Positions 54,658 to 63,695 of a DNA stretch of 64,000 nucleotides are shown one piece after another. The translations under genes and the position numbers were made by a program. The stretch's first letter is position 1, and every line of letters begins with the position of its first letter. This DNA is from FEN-987 sp964598845 (GTDB taxonomy: Archaea; Thermoproteota; Bathyarchaeia; 40CM-2-53-6). Below the pieces are notes generated by a model. It did no database searches and was not told where the DNA came from. It worked only from the letters and a program-made list of their open reading frames with translations. The DNA is taken from NCBI GenBank assembly GCA_964598845.1, contig CAZRDM010000009.1, forward strand, positions 21,819 to 85,818, in the 5' to 3' direction.

Positions 54658-54776
54658 GGATTTGAACCCGGGTGTCTTCTCGCCCTTGTTGAGGGCGATC
54701 AGAAGCGTGGCAGGCATGCGTCAGCGAATAGTATTCAACGCTGATCCCGTCCTAGACCAGGCTAGACTACGGCCGC
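54644..54776 (-). tRNA. tRNA-Gly(GCC) with two inferred introns
   Basis: Minus strand, 54776-54770 GCGGCCG pairs with CGGCCGC (54654-54648); discriminator A, and CCA is encoded. D arm GTCT/GGAC. The T arm CCGGG-TTCAAAT-CCCGG is perfect. The anticodon loop CTGCCAC (54713-54707) carries anticodon GCC (54711-54709). Joining GGA (54747-54745) to GC (54715-54714) gives anticodon strand GGAGC, pairing with GCTTC (54706-54702) including one G-U. This requires a 29-nt intron at 54744-54716, holding the hairpin TCAGCG/CGCTGA, and a second intron of about 24 nt (near 54701-54677) holding CGCCCT/AGGGCG. The second splice site, near the variable loop, is only approximate. Confidence 0.85.
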
Positions 54777-55015
54777 ACTGGATAGACCACGACTTGACCG
54801 AGGTCAAGGGCACGACAACCGTACGGGCGAATAATAGCCTTTCGAGAGTTACCATAATAACCCGCTTCCTACTCACGTGAGCAGAGACTGAAAAGGACGA
54901 CCTGTGACTTTGAACTAGGACTGAGGATCTGCCGCGGCAGATCTTTCAAGTGACGCAGGCTACTTGAAGAAACTGATTAGTTACGAAGTACTCGTAGTTT
55001 GCGGAGGCCGAATCT

Positions 55016-57094
55016 ATGCTCAGGCTAGCCGTGGATGTTGGGGGCACCTTCACGGATGTAGTCGCAATTGACGACGCAACCGGCCGCTTGTATGTCTTGA
55101 AGGTAAGAAGCACTCCGGCGGCTCCTGAGCGAGGACTTCTTTCCTCGCTCGAACGTTTGCTCTCTGCAAATGGTCTTCCTCCATCAACCATCCTCAGCGT
55201 TGTTCAGGTCAGCACGATTGGGACGAACCTTTTCTTGGGGCAAATTGGCATAGGCATGCCGAAGACCGCGCTCATTACCACCAAAGGGTTCAGGGACGTT
55301 CTTGAGATTGGTAGACAGAACAGAGCCGAGCTCTACAACGTGTTCTTTCAGCGGCCTAAGCCCCTGATACCTCGCAAGCACAGATTCGAGGTTTCCGAGA
55401 GGGTTGATTCCAATGGAACGACAATACGGAAAGTCAGCGCTGATGAAGTTGAGCACCTCGCAAAGAAGCTCAGGGATGAGAGTATTGAATCGGTAGCGAT
55501 CAGCTTCATCAATAGCTATCTCAACTCTGAGAACGAGATAGATGCTAAACGTGCAATCTGCACAGTCGTTGGGACGAACGTCTTCGCCTCTTCTGAAATC
55601 GACCCTGAGCACAGGGAGTACGAAAGAACCAGCACGACTGTAGTGAACGCTGTACTCGCCCCGGTCGTTTCTCGATACCTTCAGATTGCCATGCAAGGAA
55701 TGCGAGACTTGGGCGTCAATGCACCCCTTCAGATCCTGAGTTCTTCAGGAGGCCTGGTCGATGTGAAGGAAGTGACTTCGAAGCCAGTTGTAGCTGTCGA
55801 GTCCGGTCCCGCGGCCGGCGTCGTGGGAGCTGCCCAGATAGCAAGGCGCCTTGGCATTGGACACGCAATTAGCTTGGACATGGGTGGCACAACCGCTAAG
55901 GCCGGTTGCGTTGTAGATTACAGACCGCTCATTGTTCCGGAGATGGAGATTGGAGGAAGAATCCATCTTGGCAGACTAGTCAAGGGCAGCGGCTATCCAG
56001 TCAGATATGCCTGCGTAGACTTGGCTGAGGTGAGCGCTGGCGGTGGGACCATAATCTGGGCTGACGAAGTTGGCGCACTCAGAGTCGGTCCGATCAGTGC
56101 TGGCGCAGAGCCTGGTCCCGCATGTTATGGGGCAGGCGGCAATGATGCGACAATAACAGATGCAAACCTGATGTTGGGAAGACTTGGCTCGACGCTTCTC
56201 GGAGGAGAACTCCGCCTCGTTCCAAGACTTGCAGAGGAAGCGCTTGATCGTGTCGGCAGCAAGATTGGCATGACTGCTCAAGAAGTCGCGGCAGCATCCC
56301 TGAAGCTGATCAACCTTCACATGGCGAGGGCTGTTGACATAGTTAGCCTTGAGCGTGGACTTGATCCCCGCCAGTTCGCACTAGTCGCGTTCGGAGGCGC
56401 TGGACCGATGCATGCAGCTGAGCTAGCGGAGCATGTCGGTATCAACACAGTAATCGTTCCCCTGTTCCCCGGCTTGTTCTCGGCTCTGGGCATGCTGATG
56501 ACAGACATGAAATATGCCTACGTGAAGGGAACACTGAAGCTTCTGGACGATTTGGCGGATGACTCCGTCGAAGAACTCTACCGAGGAATAGCAGATGAAG
56601 CATTGGAACAGCTGAAAGCACGTGGAATCGACATCTCAATCGCCGAAGTGATGAGGAGTGTTGATCTACGCTATCTTGGGCAGGGCTACGAGCTGGATGT
56701 GGCCGCGTCCACTCCTTTCGACAAGAGCAAAGTTGCTGAGAAATTCGAAACAAAACATGAGATGGTCTACGGCTATCGCCACGATGGCGAGAAACTTGAA
56801 CTCACAGCCCTCAGACTCACTGTAATCATCCCCATCAAGAAGCCAAGCCTCAGTTACATGCCAGAGACGGCTTCCGTCGAACGAGATGCGCTGAGACAAC
56901 ATAGGAAAGTCTGGCTCAACAGAGCATGGACCGAGACACCTGTCTTCTGGCGCAACGGTCTCCCGGGAGATGTGATGCTCAGGGGACCAGCGATCGTCGA
57001 GGAGTATGACTCAACTGTCGTGGTCCCTCCGAACTGGGATTGCGGAAATACCGAAATGAATTGTCTGGTCCTAGAGAGGAGGAACCCGCGATGA
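55016..57094 (+). CDS. hyuA: Hydantoinase/oxoprolinase subunit A
   Basis: 692 residues. LRLAVDVGGTFTDVVAIDDATG at the N-terminus and SLDMGGTTAKAGCV in the middle are the ATP-binding signatures of the ASKHA fold, and LVAFGGAGPMHAAELAEH follows. With HyuB it opens cyclic amides such as 5-oxoproline or hydantoins with ATP. The HyuB start overlaps its stop in ATGA. ATG 55016 begins directly with the fold. Confidence 0.93.
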   Translation: MLRLAVDVGGTFTDVVAIDDATGRLYVLKVRSTPAAPERGLLSSLERLLSANGLPPSTILSVVQVSTIGTNLFLGQIGIGMPKTALITTKGFRDVLEIGRQNRAELYNVFFQRPKPLIPRKHRFEVSERVDSNGTTIRKVSADEVEHLAKKLRDESIESVAISFINSYLNSENEIDAKRAICTVVGTNVFASSEIDPEHREYERTSTTVVNAVLAPVVSRYLQIAMQGMRDLGVNAPLQILSSSGGLVDVKEVTSKPVVAVESGPAAGVVGAAQIARRLGIGHAISLDMGGTTAKAGCVVDYRPLIVPEMEIGGRIHLGRLVKGSGYPVRYACVDLAEVSAGGGTIIWADEVGALRVGPISAGAEPGPACYGAGGNDATITDANLMLGRLGSTLLGGELRLVPRLAEEALDRVGSKIGMTAQEVAAASLKLINLHMARAVDIVSLERGLDPRQFALVAFGGAGPMHAAELAEHVGINTVIVPLFPGLFSALGMLMTDMKYAYVKGTLKLLDDLADDSVEELYRGIADEALEQLKARGIDISIAEVMRSVDLRYLGQGYELDVAASTPFDKSKVAEKFETKHEMVYGYRHDGEKLELTALRLTVIIPIKKPSLSYMPETASVERDALRQHRKVWLNRAWTETPVFWRNGLPGDVMLRGPAIVEEYDSTVVVPPNWDCGNTEMNCLVLERRNPR

Positions 57095-58755
57095 CTTCCG
57101 ACAAGCTCAGCGTCGAAGTCGTTAAGCACAGTCTGACCTACATCTCGGAAGAGATGGGCATTGCACTGAGGAAATCTGCCTACTCACCCAACATTAGGGA
57201 GAGAGCGGATCATAGCTGCGCGATCCTCGACGTGAACGGAAGGACAATAGGACAAGCTGAACATATCCCCGTTCACATAGGATCCCTTCCTTTAGGTCTC
57301 AGATGCACGCTCCAATACTTGGAAAGGCAAGGTGTGGAGACCCGCGCGGGCGACATGTTCATCGTGAACGATCCGTACATCGCTGGGACACATCTCAATG
57401 ATGTGACACTCATCAGGCCTGTCTTCCTCGAGGATGAGTTAATCGGCTACACAGCCAACAAAGCTCATCATGTTGACATCGGCGGGATGACCCCGGCTAG
57501 CATCAACTCGCATGCAACGGAACTCGTCCAAGAGGGGATCCTACTTCCCCCTGTCAAGCTCATGGATGCAAACAAGCTGAGAAATGAAATCGTCAACATA
57601 TTGGCGACCAATACGAGGATGCCGGAAGTTACTCTCGGTGATCTGAGGGCTCAAGTGGCAGCGAATCTTCTTGGCGAAAGAAGATTGGTGGAGCTTGTGT
57701 CGAGCGTCGGTGATGAAGCCTTCCAAGATTCCTGCGCGAAGATGCTTGATCAAACCAACGAACTCGCGGTAGCCGAATATAGAAAAATGCCGAAGGGAGA
57801 CTGGAGAGGAGAAGACTGCTTAGAGCTTGATCACACGCTGATTATGATTCGCGCCGAGATTAGCATGACCGGAGAAAGCGTTGAAATCGATTTTACGGGT
57901 ACAGACCCACAAGTCCAAGCTCCTCTCAACGCCGTCTTGGGGGTTACGACGGCGGCTGTGACGTTCGCAGTGAAGACCCTCATGCCAGCAGATATGCCGT
58001 TGAACGATGGTTTCAACCGAACGATCACGGTGACGGCACCAGAAGGTACGATCGTTAATCCAGTGAAGCCGGCTCCTGTGGCTGGAGGTAACCTTGAAAC
58101 CAGCCAGCGCATCGTGGACACAGTCTACCGAGCCATGGCGGAAGCCATGCCTGACAGGATTCCCGCTGCCTCACATGGTAGCATGAACAACTTGATGTTA
58201 GGAGGGGTCCACCCGGAAACCGGAAAGACTTGGGCATTCTACGAGACGATTGGCGGTGGCTATGGTGGAAGACCAAGAGCAGACGGCGTTGACGGCGTTC
58301 ATGTAAACATGACGAACACGCTCAACACGCCGATTGAGGTGATGGAGCATTATTACCCAATCAAGTTTGAGGCGTATAGGCTGCGTGAAGGAAGCGGGGG
58401 TGCCGGAGAGTGGAGAGGTGGGACTGGCATCGAAAGAATCCTCACAGCAAAGGCTTCAATCCGGGTTGCTCTATTGGGGGAACGATGCAGAATTCAACCG
58501 TGGGGCTTGAGGGGCGGCCTTCCGGCTCAACCCTCGGAATATTTGGTTAGACGAAGCAATGGTAACATTTCCCAACTCAAATCAAAGGACGCAGTTCTCC
58601 TTGACGTAGATGACACACTGATTCTGCGCACTGCAGGCGGAGGCGGGTACGGCGACCCGAGAAGAAGGCAGCCTTCACTCGTCAAAGAGGATTTGGAGAA
58701 TCAATATATCACAGAGGAGCAAGCTAAGGCCACCTACCCACAAGTAGTCACGTAA
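57091..58755 (+). CDS. hyuB: Hydantoinase/oxoprolinase subunit B
   Basis: About 554 residues from ATG 57091. LTYISEEMGIALRKSAYSPNIRERADHSCAILD, GDMFIVNDPYIAGTHLNDVTLIRPVF and TIGGGYGGRPRADGVDGVHVNMTNTLNTP are family hallmarks, and metal-binding His and Asp residues are present. Coupled to HyuA by ATGA overlap. Likely partner for recycling 5-oxoproline, glutamate or hydantoins. Confidence 0.93.
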   Translation: MTSDKLSVEVVKHSLTYISEEMGIALRKSAYSPNIRERADHSCAILDVNGRTIGQAEHIPVHIGSLPLGLRCTLQYLERQGVETRAGDMFIVNDPYIAGTHLNDVTLIRPVFLEDELIGYTANKAHHVDIGGMTPASINSHATELVQEGILLPPVKLMDANKLRNEIVNILATNTRMPEVTLGDLRAQVAANLLGERRLVELVSSVGDEAFQDSCAKMLDQTNELAVAEYRKMPKGDWRGEDCLELDHTLIMIRAEISMTGESVEIDFTGTDPQVQAPLNAVLGVTTAAVTFAVKTLMPADMPLNDGFNRTITVTAPEGTIVNPVKPAPVAGGNLETSQRIVDTVYRAMAEAMPDRIPAASHGSMNNLMLGGVHPETGKTWAFYETIGGGYGGRPRADGVDGVHVNMTNTLNTPIEVMEHYYPIKFEAYRLREGSGGAGEWRGGTGIERILTAKASIRVALLGERCRIQPWGLRGGLPAQPSEYLVRRSNGNISQLKSKDAVLLDVDDTLILRTAGGGGYGDPRRRQPSLVKEDLENQYITEEQAKATYPQVVT

Positions 58756-58834
58756 GAAGAGCTACGCGTCAAACTATCTGAAGAGAAGTGCAGGTATGTA
58801 TTTGCGAGCCCATTGCAGTCGGATGGGCACTCTT

Positions 58835-59815
58835 TCAGGTTAGATCGAAGCTCTCTTTCTCAGTCGCTAAGATTTCTTGGAAGAGCTTATTGTCGATGTT
58901 TCCCCCACTTAGTACGGCAACGATAGTCTTTCCCTTGAATAGATTCCTTCTTTCCAATATGGGAGCAATGGCTGCGGCCCCAGCTCCCTCGACAACTTGT
59001 TTTTCCTGTCTCCAAAGAAGATACACTGCCTTTCTGATAGTCTCTTCTCTGACCAGCAAGACAGCATCAACATGCCTTCGGATAATATCGAACGTCATCG
59101 ATCCCTTTTCGATGCCTCCATGAAGACCTTCAGCGATCGATTCGCGCATTTCGCAGGTAACTATTCTACCAGCCCTGAGTGACTCGTATATGACTGGAGA
59201 GGATTCAGACTGCACCCCTACGACTTCAACGCTGGGATTAGTGCTCTTGACAGCGACGGCGATTCCTGAAACTAAGCCTCCACCTCCCACGGGAACGATG
59301 ATCGTGTTGACGCCGGGCAGATCCTCCAAGATTTCTAGTCCTATTGTTCCCTGTCCCGCGATCACAAATTGGTCGTTATAGGGAGAGACATAGGTCAATC
59401 CTTCCTGTCTAGCGAGTTCAATGGCCTTTTCTTCTGCTTCGTCGTACACGTCCCCATACAGGATGAGTTCAACTTGATGTTTCTTGATCTTGTCGATCTT
59501 GATTTGCGGCGTGTTCCTCGGAACTAGGATCTTCGCTGGTAAGTCAAGCTTCTCTGTAGCGATAGCAACGGCCTGAGCATGATTGCCTGCCGAAGCGGTG
59601 ATGACCCCGCGTCTCTTCTCTTCCTCACTCAGATGAAGTATCCTGTTGAGGGCTCCTCGAATCTTGAAGGAGTTCGTTATCTGCAAGTTCTCAAGTTTGA
59701 GGTGAACACTTGCATCGCAAAACCTGCTTAAGAATTCGGATTCCACTAGAGGTGTTCTTCTGATTGAATCGCCTATTGCCTTCCTTGCTTCTAGAGCATC
59801 TCTACGATCTATCAT
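58835..59815 (-). CDS. ilvA: Threonine/serine dehydratase, short catabolic type
   Basis: 326 residues. PLP lysine in the motif NSFKIRGALNR; the phosphate-binding loop is IVPVGGGGLVSG, and TASAGNHAQAVAIA matches fold type II enzymes. No regulatory ACT domain is attached, so this is the short catabolic or serine-racemase-like form rather than the feedback-inhibited one. Deaminates L-threonine to 2-oxobutanoate. Its product could feed isoleucine synthesis. Convergent with hyuB. Confidence 0.9.
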   Translation of the reverse strand: MIDRRDALEARKAIGDSIRRTPLVESEFLSRFCDASVHLKLENLQITNSFKIRGALNRILHLSEEEKRRGVITASAGNHAQAVAIATEKLDLPAKILVPRNTPQIKIDKIKKHQVELILYGDVYDEAEEKAIELARQEGLTYVSPYNDQFVIAGQGTIGLEILEDLPGVNTIIVPVGGGGLVSGIAVAVKSTNPSVEVVGVQSESSPVIYESLRAGRIVTCEMRESIAEGLHGGIEKGSMTFDIIRRHVDAVLLVREETIRKAVYLLWRQEKQVVEGAGAAAIAPILERRNLFKGKTIVAVLSGGNIDNKLFQEILATEKESFDLT

Positions 59816-60112
59816 CCCAGAACTGCAACCACGCTATCTTGCCAACCGGGTTTGACCATCTCGCTTTCTTGGCAAATAGGCATGCGATATTTGGGGCTAT
59901 TGTGTCCTGAACTGCGAAAGTCAACCATTTCAATTGATGCCTTAGCTATGGTATCTATGGTATTATCGCATTGATGGCATCGTCGTTGCCAAGATGGAAC
60001 AAGAGCACGGGAAAGCCCTTTCGCTGGATATGTGATGCCAGACACTGATCGTTCATTCGTTGGGATCGAATCGCCTCTCCCCCTGAATTGCTCTAGGTAA
60101 GGGGATGATACT

Positions 60113-60541
60113 TCAGGCCATACCGAGCTTAGCCAACTTCTGAAGGTCAGTCATGCTTTGGACTAGGTCAGTTTGACTAATTATTCCAACTATCTTCTCC
60201 TGCTCGGTGACTACGAGACGCTTCACTCGCTTCTCCACCATTCTCCTAGCCGCATCGATGAGGTTCGACGAAGCATCAATCGTCGCCAAGGGAGCGGTCA
60301 TGATATCAGCGACCATGATCTTCGACGGATCAAGGCCCTTTGCAACTATCTTCTCAACCAAATCACGTTCCGTAATTATACCGAAAGGCAGTCCGTCCCG
60401 GTTAGCGACGACTGAACCAATTCCCTTAGTAACCATCATTCTGGCCGCGTCTTGCGCCTTCACCTTTGAATCAATTGAAACAATTGTCCGCATGATTTGC
60501 CGTACTGCAATGTTTTCCGGCGAGCTCAATGTTTGCCCCAC
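60113..60541 (-). CDS. Tandem CBS-domain protein
   Basis: 142 residues, two CBS repeats: KAQDAARMMVTKGIGSVVANRDGLPFGIITERDLVEKIV and NLIDAARRMVEKRVKRLVVTEQEKIVGIISQTDLV. Such stand-alone pairs bind AMP, ATP or SAM and regulate partners. Partner unknown; next gene is the nitrilase-family amidase. Confidence 0.9.
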   Translation of the reverse strand: MGQTLSSPENIAVRQIMRTIVSIDSKVKAQDAARMMVTKGIGSVVANRDGLPFGIITERDLVEKIVAKGLDPSKIMVADIMTAPLATIDASSNLIDAARRMVEKRVKRLVVTEQEKIVGIISQTDLVQSMTDLQKLAKLGMA

Positions 60542-60580
60542 TGCTTACTGGCCCAATCGAATTAAAGACTTATCGGGAAA

Positions 60581-61351
60581 TCACGAAGCCCATCGCGCAT
60601 ATGCTCGGGGATTTCTATCCCGCACTAGATGGTTCTTTGGCGTGACGTACTTGTTCTTAGCGAGTGAGAGATCGATGTATCTCACGATACACTCTTCCCC
60701 TGTCGTGGAAGCACGGTAGACGACTTTCCCTCGCGGGTTCACGATCTGCGATTGCCCGATGTATCGGAGTCCGCGCTCGACGCCCACCCTGTCAGCGGTT
60801 ATGGTGTATATTCTGTTTTCTAGTGCTCGAGTCTTCATCGCCTCTGGACAGTGGGGGAGGACGAGATTCGCTGGATGCGCAATGACCTCGGCGCCATTCA
60901 GCATCAGCGTCCGCGCCGATTCTGGGTAATACCAGTCAAAACATATCATTACACCAATCTTTCCGAAGACCTTGAATTCCAAGCCCGGTTTGAAGAATCT
61001 CTTCTCGTTGTAGAAGAGGTGGATCTTCCGGTATGTGCCGATGTACTTCCCATCTTTGACTACTACCGCAGAGTTGTATAGACTTTGTCCATTTCGTTCC
61101 GCAATTCCAGCCACTACTGTCGCGCCATTTCGCTGCGATGTGTCCATCAGAGTTTGTGTGCTCAAACCTCTTGGGACTGGCTCCGCGACCTTAGCAACTT
61201 CTTTTCGAGATCGGAAATTGTAGCCCGTGTTGAACAGTTCAGGTAGGACAAGAAGGTCCGCGCGGCTCTTTCCAATCAGTTTGAGAGCACTATCGACGTT
61301 TTCTTCAACCGCCAGCAGTTGAGAGTTCATTTGGACAAACCCTACGCGCAT
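60581..61351 (-). CDS. Nitrilase-superfamily carbon-nitrogen hydrolase
   Basis: 256 residues from ATG 61351. Catalytic Glu in LLVLPELFNTGY, Lys in YRKIHLFYNEKRFF and Cys in IGVMICFDWYYPESART, the Glu-Lys-Cys triad. The protein resembles omega-amidases or N-carbamoyl amino-acid amidohydrolases. The open frame extends to 61426, but the ATG at 61351 gives the family-typical MRVGFVQMNS. Cyclic-amide opening by HyuAB nearby makes an amidase partner attractive, though they are not in one operon. Confidence 0.88.
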   Translation of the reverse strand: MRVGFVQMNSQLLAVEENVDSALKLIGKSRADLLVLPELFNTGYNFRSRKEVAKVAEPVPRGLSTQTLMDTSQRNGATVVAGIAERNGQSLYNSAVVVKDGKYIGTYRKIHLFYNEKRFFKPGLEFKVFGKIGVMICFDWYYPESARTLMLNGAEVIAHPANLVLPHCPEAMKTRALENRIYTITADRVGVERGLRYIGQSQIVNPRGKVVYRASTTGEECIVRYIDLSLAKNKYVTPKNHLVRDRNPRAYARWAS

Positions 61352-61508
61352 CAGTGTCGCCCTCTGTCTCTGTGGGATTCGCGGATCTTTGACTGTTAAG
61401 GACTCGCCGAATACAAACGTTGCCAAGAGGAAAGTTACTACGAACCCCAGTCGAGTAATTGGAACAAACCGATTCGCTTTGCCGGTGAGAATGTGATTAT
61501 TTCCTTAG

Positions 61509-61724
61509 TTACAGTGGGGGGCTACTCTGTAAGATGACCAGTGCGATGAAAGAGAACATGGTTATGAAACCTGATTCGATAGCCATGTATGTGACCGATG
61601 ATCCCCCCGACACCACATCCCTCCTCCGGAAGAGATCGGCCAAGCCTACAGCGGACATTCCAAAGATCGCAAGGAATACCTCATTTCTCAAGAAAGCTTC
61701 ATCAGTGGAGAAACAAGAGGCCAC
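61509..61724 (-). CDS. Possible small membrane protein
   Basis: 71 codons. FLAIFGMSAVGLADLF and SGFITMFSFIALVILQ look like two membrane helices separated by a basic loop. No family recognised, and an overlapping frame on the other strand is also open. Weakly supported. Confidence 0.35.
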   Translation of the reverse strand: MASCFSTDEAFLRNEVFLAIFGMSAVGLADLFRRRDVVSGGSSVTYMAIESGFITMFSFIALVILQSSPPL

Positions 61725-61914
61725 TATTTATCGCTACGCAGAGCTATGCTCGCTAAATTAGCAGTTTGGCCTCGAGTTTTCCCTTCTCCGCTCTTTATTC
61801 GAAAAATTGGAGACAAGAATGTGAAGCGAGATTGACTGTGAGTTTTCTATTTGGACCGGCCCTTTGTCGGTGTAATGCTTAAGACCGCTAGGCTAAGTTC
61901 TGCAGGGGCTTCCG

Positions 61915-62856
61915 ATGCGGCTGAGCAAGGAAACAGGTGCAAGGGAATCGCAGGTCACTCCTGTTGCGCAGCAGCATGCTCCCAAGAAGGCTCTTCTCGG
62001 GCAAGCTCTCGTGCTGGTTTTGAGTTTGATTTGGGGGTTGGCTTTCGTTGCGATCCGGAGAGCCGTGTTCGAACTAAGCCCCGCAAGCCTCACGCTGATC
62101 AGGTGGCTGATCGTAGCTGTATCCTTCCTTGCGCTGGCGCCTCTCTTTGGCCGGCCTAAAGTCCACTTCGACAAACAAGACTTGCCAAGGTTGCTTGTCG
62201 TATCCTTCGCTAGCGTGGGCGGCTACCATCTCTCCCTTAACTATGCCGAAACCATCGTCTCCTCAGGCCTCGCCGGGTTGCTCATCTCCTTCGGCCCCGT
62301 CTTCGCGGTGTTACTCTCAGCTATTCTCCTGAAAGAGAGAGTGAGGTTGAAGCTCGCGGTCGCGTTAGCATTGGCGATCGCCGGAGCCTTTGTACTGTCG
62401 CTTTCGAGCTCTGACTTCAGCTACGCATACCTGACCGGACCCTTGGCGGTGATCCTCGCAGCCTTCATGTATGCTCTGTTCGCTGTGACATCCAAACCCC
62501 TAGTCGTCAAGTACGGTGCCTTTCCCATAGCCATCTGGGCGGCGGCCATTGGTACTCTCATGATTCTTCCTCTAATCTCACCGCAGTTCATAGTCCAGGT
62601 TCTTGCTCTCTCGGCGGTTGGATGGGTTTCCGTATTGTACCTTGCAATTTTGAGCACAGTTGTGGCCAACATGATTCTCTACACGTTGATCGGCAAACGT
62701 GCTGTGTCGACGCTCTCGGTTCAATTGTATCTGATTCCGATAGTCAGTGTGGTGGGAGGCATCCTCCTGCTCGGCGAAGTCATCACGGTGTTCACAGTAA
62801 TTGGGGGCGCTCTTCTTCTGGTCGGCGTCGCCTTGGCGACGAGCGTAAAGAAATAG
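61915..62856 (+). CDS. EamA-family DMT permease
   Basis: 313 residues, ten membrane helices in two repeated EamA halves: LVLSLIWGLAFVAIRRAVFELSPASLTLIRWL in the first and LAVILAAFMYALFAVTSKPLVVKYG in the second, with STVVANMILYTLIGKRAVSTLSVQLYLIPIVSVVGG near the end. Exports or imports amino acids, metabolites or drugs; substrate unknown. Its N-terminus has about 24 polar residues. Confidence 0.87.
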   Translation: MRLSKETGARESQVTPVAQQHAPKKALLGQALVLVLSLIWGLAFVAIRRAVFELSPASLTLIRWLIVAVSFLALAPLFGRPKVHFDKQDLPRLLVVSFASVGGYHLSLNYAETIVSSGLAGLLISFGPVFAVLLSAILLKERVRLKLAVALALAIAGAFVLSLSSSDFSYAYLTGPLAVILAAFMYALFAVTSKPLVVKYGAFPIAIWAAAIGTLMILPLISPQFIVQVLALSAVGWVSVLYLAILSTVVANMILYTLIGKRAVSTLSVQLYLIPIVSVVGGILLLGEVITVFTVIGGALLLVGVALATSVKK

Positions 62857-63089
62857 GAGATGACTGTCAAGAGCTCAGAACATATGAGCGCATCTCACTC
62901 GGTCCAATATCATCCTCCGTTTGCGGATCATATAGGGCATGGCCTAGATGGCTCAGGAAGACTTGGACCAATTGACCCTCGCAGAAAAGTCGTCAGGGGA
63001 GGTAATTCTGTCAATCGTTGAGAAGTATGACATGACGCCTAGATCTCAGCATCTCAAATGGCGAAAATGATCGGAAATTGAGTTGGTGC

Positions 63090-63200
63090 CGAGGGCCGGA
63101 AATTCCGGGACGCTTTTCGCGTTCCTTTTGAACCAGCGATTGGGTCGGCCCAAGTCGGGCCGTCAGCCCGGTCTTCAGCCTCACCCACGCTGAAGGTGTC
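63090..63200. ncRNA. Hairpin-rich stretch, possible structured RNA
   Basis: Three good stem-loops in a row on the plus strand: GGGACGC-TTTTC-GCGTTCC (63107-63125), CGGCCC-AAGTC-GGGCCG (63146-63162) and CTTCAGC-nine bases-GCTGAAG (63173-63195). An alternative stem CCGGA-AAT-TCCGG (63096-63108) overlaps the first. No open reading frame or known RNA family signature was recognised. It lies between the EamA gene and tRNA-Ala; it could also be a terminator region. Strand uncertain. Confidence 0.35.
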
Positions 63201-63434
63201 GGGTGCTCTCCTTAGTCCCTCACATTCGTCTGAGGTCAGGCTGAGCTTTCGAGGGAATCGATCCTACCTCGGCATCCTCGGCACGCAGCACGTGTGAAAG
63301 ATGACCGGCAAATAAGAGTTTCCGAAATTTGGCGCGCGCTACGGACTTCGGAAAGAGCCTCGCAATCAGTTATGCGGATTCTATTAGATTTGACGAAGGT
63401 TTTTAGGATGAAAATGAGGACCATCCGGAAAGGT

Positions 63435-63577
63435 GGGCCGGTAGATCAGTCTGGTATGAGCCTCGCCTGCGAGACGGCGATGCGACCAAATCGTCCGCTT
63501 GGCATGTCTAAAGAGCCCGCAATGCGGAAAGAGAAAATCCCGGAAGGTCGCGGGTTCAAGTCCCGCCCGGTCCACCA
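63435..63577 (+). tRNA. tRNA-Ala(GGC) with three inferred introns
   Basis: GGGCCGG (63435-63441) pairs with CCGGTCC (63567-63573), then A and encoded CCA. The D stem GATC is completed only if 63460-63490 (31 nt) is removed, joining GA (63458-63459) to TC (63491-63492). The anticodon stem TCCGC (63494-63498) pairs with GCGGA (63524-63528) only if 63506-63523 (18 nt) is removed next to loop TTGGCAT (anticodon GGC at 63501-63503). The variable loop AGGTC (63545-63549) follows once 63529-63544 (16 nt) is removed. The T arm GCGGG-TTCAAGT-CCCGC is contiguous. The assembled product is a textbook tRNA-Ala. Confidence 0.9.
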
Positions 63578-63695
63578 TCTAGCCTGTCGGAAACACACTC
63601 GTATAGCTTCCGATAACCTTGAATTGTATGTGGGCAGTTTCAGGAGTCGTGGATCGAGGATGCCTCAGTTTGCGTCCTCTCATTGATCTGAGGAG

